A stretch of DNA of 64,000 nt from the NCBI GenBank assembly GCA_029851415.1, contig CM056743.1, positions 124,898,305 through 124,962,304 of the forward strand, given 5' to 3'. Below are positions 56,278 to 64,000 of the stretch, piece after piece. Under the pieces are notes generated by a model. That model saw only the letters and a list, made by a program, of their open reading frames with translations, had not been told where the DNA came from and did no database searches. Each line of letters opens with the position of its first letter. The stretch's first letter is position 1. The position numbers were made by a program, and so were the translations under genes. The DNA comes from Eretmocerus hayati (lineage: Eukaryota; Arthropoda; Insecta; Hymenoptera; Aphelinidae).

Positions 56278-58776
56278 ATATTAACATAGTGGGTATAAAA
56301 AGTGCTTAACTAACGAGGTTCAAAGATCCAGATCGAGCTCCATTCACTTATTACAGGTCAATGTAATTTTCATCGAGATTCAATCGGAGCTCGGCTTGAA
56401 GAATCTGAAGCATTTTCGATTTGATCTGAGTGACATGCGGTGGATGGTTTTCTCGGAGGGTTTCTAAGGGATTCAACTTGGAGGGACAAGAGGGGGGAGT
56501 ATAAAACTGTCAATTTCAGTGTGACTTTATTCATGGATGGGACCTAAACGCGATGAATCACAAATCAGTTAAATTTTTTCCCGCTCTTGTGCAAGCTTGT
56601 TTTGTTCTCATAACATCGCGTAAGCTTCGATGCGAAACGTCTTTCGTTCAGGAGGTTGCTAGCCAAAATGGCAATGGGCCCATAGATCTCCTAAGGGCGG
56701 TCTCTCGCGTGCGTGTGCCGGACACGGCTTGCTGGACTGTGCTGGACTGAAATGCTGCACGGAAGTAAAGGGCCGTCTCTCGGTGCGTCAAGCACATCGT
56801 ATAAGTAGAAGTGTATCGCGAAATAGCGCAGCCAAAGTCGACAGAGTAGGAGTAGGAAGAGAAGAACTGGCCAAGACAAGTCTAGCAGCAGATTCTGCAG
56901 ACAGGGCTTTTCCATTTGCGGGACTACCTACCCCGTATAACCACCTACTCTCTTGTGCTCGATAAATTGCGAGGGCTGGCTTTTATCGGATGGCTCGCGC
57001 TTCCTACGTACGTCTTGTCGTTCGGTCGCATCGCACTGGCTGATGCTGATGCTGCTAGAGGAAGAGAAGAGCAATATAGACCGATTCTGAGTAGATATTT
57101 ATACACTGCGTCGATCTTTTGTGACATCGATATCGTTTTCATGTCGTTCAACGGGTTTGGCCTGTATATCTTTATAAGAATGTGTGACAAGGTAGCGAGG
57201 CGAAGTATGAAGCTCAAGGCTAGTACACTTTTCTGAGAGTTTTATGTATACAGGGACGCAGTGCCAAAGATCACTCGGCCGTGACATGCGTAGCGACACG
57301 GATGATTGAATTTTTTATCGGAGTGGAAGTGCGTGGGGTTGACGGGACGGAAGAGACAGATCTCGATACGAATGGCCCCGCTCAACTTTGATCGTGTTAT
57401 CTTAATTTACCACCGATGGACACCGGTTCATCTTGTTCGTCAAATTTACAAATTCTTCGGTAATTCTCTACAGCCAATATGAATTCTTACCACTCTTGGA
57501 CATGTTTTGTTTTTCAACGCTGAATCATGTGAAAAGCTGCGTTGGCCTAACGAACTTTTAAGCGCTTCCCCATCAGAACAAAAATGACACTTCTGGAATA
57601 AAAAACATTATTTGAATTGACTTGAATTGAAATTATGAATCGAAGACTGGGGATGCACTCGTCATTTCATTTGTTTAATTCTAGATCTCTTTGAGAAGCT
57701 TTTTAATCAGTTCAAGGAAAATTCCAGTTGATAAATAATGAGAGAACGGTTGATTTCGATCAATGGATGGATTATTCTGTAAGGAAAAACTTGAATTTGA
57801 TGTATAACCTCGATTAATTCATCACAAAAGACTCGTGATACATTTTACTTTCAGGAATAGCTCACGAAGCCACTTACGAACAAGAAGTCATCACCTACAA
57901 TAGTAGATCTTGCTACGAGTTCAGAAATGTTTCACATACCAAGTGAAATTTTTTCGTAAGAGCCAAAGGCGGGAGTCGGAATAATCACGAAAATGCGAGA
58001 GCCGCTTATAACCGAGTGTCCAATATTGTTTCTGTATGAGCTGCTTGAGATGAAGAAAATAGGAAAACTGGGTAGAAATATCACATCTTCGCACAAAAGA
58101 TGGAACACGTTAAGTATGTACTACGGGCACATTCTACGGTTCGATTTCTATCACGATAACAACCCTTGATCTCGAAGTTCATTTGAATACATGCTTCAAG
58201 AGATCATCGACAGCTCACTGCAGTGTGAATATCTATTTCATCGAGATTGGTCAAAGAACCAATCTTGATGAAATAAGTTCTGCAGGATCAATCAACCTAT
58301 TATCTTCAACAATAGATTATTTCAAACATTATCAACAAGAGCTCAATATGAGAATCACAGTGCAATGATTGTCCCACCTGGACTTTCATTGAATGTCCAA
58401 CTGATGCCCACTTCAAAAATGTATTCCATTACAGCAGCGTCTGGAATTTCCCAAAGGACGATCCATCCTCGCGCGGAACAATCCACTACACTCCTCAACC
58501 TATTTCTCACAATACCTTGGTCCTTCTACACCTCTATTTCTCAATTTCGGAATGGGAGGACCACACTACGCTAAAAAAAAGTAAAGACAAAGTGTAACGA
58601 TGTACGACTACTCACACGTAGGACTTGAGTATTATTTGTCGCATCCCACCCGGTGCTGTAAAAGATAGTACTTAACCTATATGTATAGAACCAGCCCAGT
58701 ATCGTACAGTATCACCGGCAAAACTTTTCTTTTCCGTCGTCGCCCACCAACTCGGTCTCTCTTTAGCTATATATCA
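56278..58776. other. Intergenic, no gene recognised
   Basis: The part at 56640-57080 is CpG-richer and has overlapping open frames on both strands (56729-56965, 56916-57236, 56945-57217), none with identifiable domains. A small perfect-looking stem lies at 58230-58271 (ATTTCATCGAGATTGGT against ACCAATCTTGATGAAAT), too short for a classical microRNA precursor. Confidence 0.4.
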
Positions 58777-60084
58777 GTGATTCCGCCGAAAGTGGGATTT
58801 CCCGTGTTCCATGTTCCTCTAAGTTTCTAAGGGTTGGACTTTGCACGGTAGAAATTTTCTGGGGTGTATCCTATCGACGCGCAACTATGTTGATAGTTTT
58901 TGAGTCGATTCTGGATGTCCCCGTATTTTGTAGTGCTTGTTAAGGGCATGCAGTAGCCGTGCAGCACGGCCGTAAAGTTCGATTCACCACTTATGTGAAC
59001 ATCTTAATGGATACAAAGTTTGAGATGAGTTGTCTAGTTATTGTTATTGTTCGATTTATTCTCGACAACTCAATGTTCAGCCCAAATCATTAGATTATTG
59101 CAGAAAAGTGGAAACCATTGGGCGCCTGGGATATCCTAACCTATAATATACACACATTTTTGTTCCAAGAATTCTCAAATTCTCTTGCGATTTGGGCTAA
59201 ACGACGAGTTGAGCCATTTAAGTTAGATGATAAAAAATGTGGCTCAACTCGTCGTTTAGCCCAAATCGCAAGAGAATTCGAGAACTCTTGGAACAAAATT
59301 TGGCTTGCACGGCTACCGCATGGCCTTACAGGGATAAGATGTCGATTCCATTTCCTTTAGGCGACCCAACTTCTACTTCTGAATTCATCACGACGCTTAA
59401 ATGCAGAGTCAAAAAATCTCTATGTGTAGCTATGCGGTTCGATTTTCAATACTTCAAACAACATAATCCACCACTTGGCGAGTCGAAATTCAACCCTCAA
59501 CTCGCGCACGGCTATCCGACATTTTGAAGACGGGTTTGCACAAAAACTGCTTGCACAGCACTAATTAGCTCAGCAAAGTCCCCAATTGTCCATTAAGCCT
59601 TTTCAACCAATAAGGTTGTCATCGATGCGTGGCATTAGCCAAAAATTCTAATCCGCATCCAGGCGCACTATATAAACGTGTTTTCCGAATGGCTTACAAA
59701 ATTTTCGGTCGATTCCGTCCCCATGTTGTGCCCCTCCCCAACGAGCTATATCGCTTTGTAAAACAAATTTTTACTCTTGTATTTGATTGCATTAGAGCAA
59801 ATCTACGCGGAATAGAGTCTACGATTGGTTGTCGAGCTGTGGAAATATTTTTTGAGCCAAAAAGTCCATTCCGTCCCCTTCGGTGACCTTTCAAACTCGA
59901 CATATCTTTGGCCGGCTTCAATTTTGAGCTACGTAGCTCTAGTTACTTCCATTCTTCCCCAAAACAAGTGGAAACCAACTGCAACAACCCACTAAAACTC
60001 GTCTGGGGCTAAAATAATTTTTTGACCCGAATCACTCCTCGTGGCGATTTTGGCCCCAAAAAATCCCACTTTCGGCGGAATCAC
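58777..60084. mobile_element. Element with GTGATTCCGCCGAAAGTGGG termini
   Basis: 24-base perfect inverted repeats start GTGATTCCGCCGAAAGTGGG at 58777 and end with the complement at 60084. Open frames inside have no known domain. A hairpin MITE (58941-59328) is inserted in the left half. Confidence 0.65.
58941..59328 (+). mobile_element. Hairpin MITE (family 3), full copy
   Basis: The termini TAAGGGCATGCAGTAGCCGT and the complement of TAAGGCCATGCGGTAGCCGT bound 388 bases. Within it 59164-59217 and about 59240-59293 form a nearly perfect stem of more than 50 bp built on GCGATTTGGGCTAAACGACG. A truncated reverse copy is at 21490-21840. Confidence 0.75.
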
Positions 60085-60109
60085 CCAAATAACGCATCAG
60101 TAGCAACAC

Positions 60110-60410
60110 AATAAAAAAGTTAAAAAATATTTTAGAGATCGCTTTTATGGGTATGAAAATTATTGAGAGTAAAGTATTTAAAAAAAGGAGTTTGAAAATC
60201 ATCAACTTTTTGAATACCACACACCTTAAAAGCGTGGGGTACCATAGAAGGGACATGCACCGCATACTCTCCTCTTCGGCACCCCACGCTTTTAAGGTGT
60301 GTGGTGTTCAAAAAGTTGATATTTTTCAAACTCCTTTTTTAAATACTTTACTCTCAATAATTTTCATACCCATAAAAGCGATCTCTAAAATATTTTTTAA
60401 CTTTTTTATT
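60110..60410. repeat. Near-perfect 131 bp hairpin
   Basis: The arms 60110-60240 and 60281-60410 are almost exact inverted copies (for example CACACCTTAAAAGCGTGGGG against CCCCACGCTTTTAAGGTGTG), with a loop of about 40 bases. Only a few mismatches separate the arms, so it is recent or kept identical by conversion. The open frames on both strands are mirror images of the arms. Confidence 0.85.
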
Positions 60411-60984
60411 TCCTTTCTTTTAGTGAAAGTAATTTTTGATGTCGCGCCGAACGTTGAAGTTCAATCGTGGCTCAAATTATCACTTGATCCAAGTTTTGAT
60501 TTCGTGGTTTGGATGTGATCTGTGATTTGATACTCATGGATCGAAGCTAGGTTGGTCTCTCTCTCTCTCACTCTCTGATGATTCATTGTGTGACGGTGGA
60601 TACGCTACCAACTTTGCTACAATTTCTTCAATATTGATTGACCCTGATGATACAGTAAAACTATGGTTTATTTAGATGATTGACTTGGTTGATAATTGTT
60701 GATGCTTATAATCGATGAACAATAACGACCTTTCGTCTATCAAACTCTGTCGCTTATTCGTAAACTCATAATCGAGACGATCAGGACGAGGATACGGTAT
60801 CATATCTCGAGCTTGCAACGTCTGCAATTTTCAGATAATTTTAAAAATTTTAGAAATAAGAATTTTCAGTCAGCCACTTGGGCAGATGACCATCAGACCA
60901 GTCGTGTAAGTAGAATCATATTTGGTGGTGTCGGTAAAACTAATACTAACCCGTATATGCTTGCAATTTTGTGTATTAACCACC

Positions 60985-61025
<41 letters not shown>

Positions 61026-63830
61026 TTAGATCAATTCCATCGCTTCGCTCGTAGTAACATATATATAAAGCCGATATAGATCCATACCCTTTCCAATCGA
61101 GTCCTCATCGATTCACTTATACTAGAATTCAACCAATCGATCCCGATATTCGGAATCGATATTTGCATGTTATAGTAATTACGCGTGTCTATGTCGACGC
61201 AGGGTTCAAGCCGCCGAAAAGTGTCTCGAAGTGGGGCTCTGGCCGTCCGAGGGTATATGAATCGATGCGCGAGCAAAGCTCGCTCTCTTGCTCCCGAAAA
61301 GCCGAAGTGGAACTTCCTCCAAAAATCTATACCCACGAACGAGCAGGTCTCCCCGAGATCCAAGTAAGTTATCGCCCGGGTGCGATATTATATTAGAATA
61401 TAAAGAATCCCACCATAAGGCATCCTCGAGATGTATTTGGAATGGGATTAGGCAATAATCGCGGCCCCGGTATGAATAAACCTGCATAGACAGGGACGAA
61501 ATACTTGGGCATTATATTAGCTCGCGGTGGCTCATAAAATATAAAATCCAGGCACACTGCCAAGCGTGCGTCGGCCGTCTCTTTACCCAGGATGGGGAAT
61601 TGACTCACGACCGACCCGCATTACCCAGTGCTTATGGATCGTGTAGGATTTTACAGATAGGAAATTGTATCGCGTCCGCGCCAGAAAAACATATTTTTCA
61701 TAATTCAAATCTGTGCGATGAGCCGAAAGTCACGCGTATTCGAGTCTTTGCGGTGGCCCGAACACCGTCATATAACAATTTATTACACACAATTTCAATA
61801 GGAAATTAGGCAGGGAACAGATCACGCTTATTATATGTTACAGATAGACGAGGCAGTTTGAATACCAATATCACATATAAAATCGTATAAAATAATGAAA
61901 ATACCAATATATGGACAAAATTCAATATTTCTATGTACACGGTTGCGACTGTGGTTTGAAATATAGTTTAACTTAATAAATGAGTAATTTAATCGACCAA
62001 CAATCTTTTCATGAGAGATCACCCTGATAATTTTCTTCCCCGATATTATTTTAAATATTTTCAGGTCCTCCCGTTTAAAATCAAAGCTTTTGCATAAAGT
62101 GCCACTTTGCTATATATAATATCAATCAGAAAGTAGTATCAGATCAATAGATTTCAATTATATGTTCAAGAAATCACGAAATCCTGCATGCTTGTTCGAA
62201 AGGTAGAATTTCCGTAAAATTAACGTTCAATCGCGTACACGTATGGGTAAGCCGATTTTTCTGGGCTATATTATCGTTTGGGCATGTAATATAATCCAAT
62301 ATCTTTCATTTGAGCCCACATACATATAGCCATAGCAAAGATTGCCTGTGTACCGGCGTGCGCATCGATTGAAATGTAGAAATACGAAATTTCGATATAA
62401 TTCACTTATGAGCTTATCTTACTTATACAAAACGATATATTTGCGCTTGAAATAATTTTCTTTGAATAACGTGTGGCCGTAGCATGCCATTTCGGCTAGT
62501 ATAAGTTGAATGCAGATTATCCCAACAGCAGCATCCCCGATTGATCGATCGAAAATACGAGGTGTTCGATCGATCCGAATAACACGTAAGTAGCTGTTCC
62601 AGCGCAAGCAGAGTAGCAGAGCGGTATCGCATAGATATATAGTTGCAAATGGTAAGCTATGCAACTCGTTTGCTCGGAAAATTATTAGTAATACAAATAT
62701 ACTAATATCCCAACCTCGCAAATGGTACCCAGCTGGTGGTACGTTAACCCTGACACGGACCTATAATAAAAATCAGCTCTCATCAAGAGCAAAAATTTGT
62801 AAGAAAATCTGCATGAAAATCAATCGATTTCGGTTGAAAAATCATTCGAAAAAGGGGATTTCTCATGAAAAGTTTCTTCTTATGATGGATAAATGTATTC
62901 ATTAAATAAGTGTGATGTCAAAATCACAAACCGTCTATCTGTAACATTATAGAGACAAAATTATGCTTTTGGAGCTTGAACAGTCGAGGTACATTGACTC
63001 TGTATTTCGAAAGTTCGAGCAATAGAATCAATTCTGTCAGTACACAGAGGCGTTGCCGAGATACATCGTGTTTGTTTACTTCTCGGAAAGCTGTGCATAA
63101 GCTCTTTCGTGGAAACAGTGTACCTACTGGATATATGAATGAGGAAAGTCACGCATGTATCTCGACAACGGGCTCATCTGTATAAGCTGCAAACAAAAAT
63201 ATTGCGATTAATTCACGCATCAAAATCAATTACATTGATTTTGAAGGCATATATATAGCACATATAGACTATAGTGAGTTATTGGCCAGTCCGTTGGTTT
63301 CTCTTATTATTCGTTGCTGCACATATAGTTCACACAATACACACACAATGCCTAAACCTTATTACTCACATTACAGATAATATACTTCTGTCTTGCTTAC
63401 ACTTATTCAAATGAATGTTACGCATTCAGATTCAAGCAAGTGATTGAACTTGCAATATCAGAAGTATCGATAGGCATTTGTTAGAGTCAAGATAATGAAA
63501 GGTTATTTCTTATATATAACAATTTTTCGCAAATTGTTACACCCCATGCTTAGGCCGGGGGAACTATTGATTCTTTCCTATCGTTTTGTGCGATTAGTAC
63601 GCATTTCAGTACTCTCGGAGTATAGTCCGGGGGAACTCAAAATGCATAATTATTTGTAACGATTTCGGTGCAATTCGATAGAAATTCGTTCAGCTTGGCG
63701 AATAATAGAAGTGTTTGTGTAAAAATATCGTCACGTCTACGAAATTTGATGTAATTTGAGTTATTTTGAAATGGATATGCTAATATTTTCGCGAATTGTC
63801 CATCCAAAAATTCAAGGAAATATAGTTTAC
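60411..63830. other. Intergenic, no gene recognised
   Basis: A TC run lies at about 60553-60572 and a (TA)n run at about 60990-61022. Several open frames between 61031 and 61810 overlap on opposite strands without domain signatures. No tRNA-like or rRNA-like sequence. Confidence 0.4.
60990..61022. repeat. (TA)n microsatellite
   Basis: About sixteen TA units. Repeated I-Y residues in the overlapping open frame come from this run. Confidence 0.9.
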
Positions 63831-63835
63831 CTGGA

Positions 63836-63921
63836 TCTTCAAACAATTCATTCAATAGAACATTAGCACGAGTCACGGAGACTATAAGTCCAACCCCGTA
63901 CATTACAACAAGTATGAACAA
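63836..63921 (-). other. Weak candidate coding exon
   Basis: On the minus strand a short frame beginning at an ATG near 63903 (MYGVGLIVSVTRANVLLNEL) is followed at 63836/63835 by CCAG|GTAAAC, a fair 5' splice site. The hydrophobic N-terminal stretch could be a membrane segment or signal sequence. The frame stays open beyond the donor for about 65 codons, so an unspliced reading is also possible. I do not recognise the family. This is a guess based on one donor and a protein-like composition. Confidence 0.2.
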
Positions 63922-64000
63922 AGTAAATTAAAATTATGAAGGCCATAGGCCGACAGCTGATCTAGTCTAGACATTTTTGTCACTCTGTTTGATGGACAGA

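Noticed and set aside
58230..58271. microRNA precursor at the small stem
   Set aside because: The 17-18 bp stem with a 6 nt loop is too short for a typical animal precursor.
1..64000. CRISPR array, bacterial operon, rRNA genes
   Set aside because: No direct repeats with regular unique spacers of CRISPR type, no ribosome-binding sites or operonic layout, and no rRNA-like conserved segments. Everything points to a eukaryotic genome.

Overview
The window looks like arthropod, most likely insect, nuclear DNA. It is AT-rich, has no operons, and I see no convincing intact host gene. It is densely packed with transposable elements: a Ty3/gypsy-type LTR retrotransposon, an R1/LOA-like non-LTR fragment, a tRNA-derived SINE, a pogo/Tigger-like element and many foldback or MITE-like repeats. 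A hymenopteran would fit (CpG-rich LTRs, many foldback MITEs), but the sequence does not prove it.

Layout. Positions 1-2492 hold a composite of retroelement and unknown protein-coding remnants on the minus strand: a zinc-knuckle gag, the first part of an endonuclease ORF, then frame-broken coding sequence of unknown origin. From 2500 to 25650 there is no recognisable gene. That stretch holds a degenerate ~330 bp tandem repeat (4430-5150), several foldback elements (6823-8046, 15185-15288, 19262-20065), and MITE-like elements with CACTG or TAGGGGA termini (10581-11762, 11959-12357, 13870-15112, 21490-21840, 23526-23937).

The centrepiece is 25658-42814. Two 1283 bp LTRs (25658-26940 and 41532-42814), with one mismatch seen, are flanked outside by the same four bases, GACC. 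This suggests one young 17.2 kb insertion on the minus strand. Gag, protease and pol (RT, RNase H, integrase) occupy only 36741-41453, next to the 5' LTR. The remaining ~9.8 kb (26941-36740) is not retroviral coding sequence. It holds four tandem CpG-rich units, each ending in a splice-donor-like sequence on the plus strand, followed by three diverged copies of a short exon-like segment with weak MADF-domain resemblance. The LTR U3 carries 13 copies of a 20 bp inverted repeat, GTAACG-N8-CGTTAC and variants, always with an 8 bp spacer, directly upstream of a TATA box. This array is the most striking regulatory-looking structure in the window.

Right of the element, 42815-64000 is again gene-poor and full of nested foldbacks: 43705-44496; 45226-46900, enclosing 45781-46674; 47109-47424; two copies of a family ending in AAGGTAAGTGT (48866-50259 and 51556-52393) around a pogo-like element (50297-51313) that itself carries a SINE; 53951-56277, enclosing a long-TIR element; 58777-60084, enclosing a hairpin element; and a near-perfect 131 bp-arm hairpin at 60110-60410. 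A weak candidate exon lies on the minus strand near 63836-63921. Apart from the retrotransposon's own genes, nothing here forms a readable pathway. The window is best read as a transposon nest in intergenic or intronic DNA.
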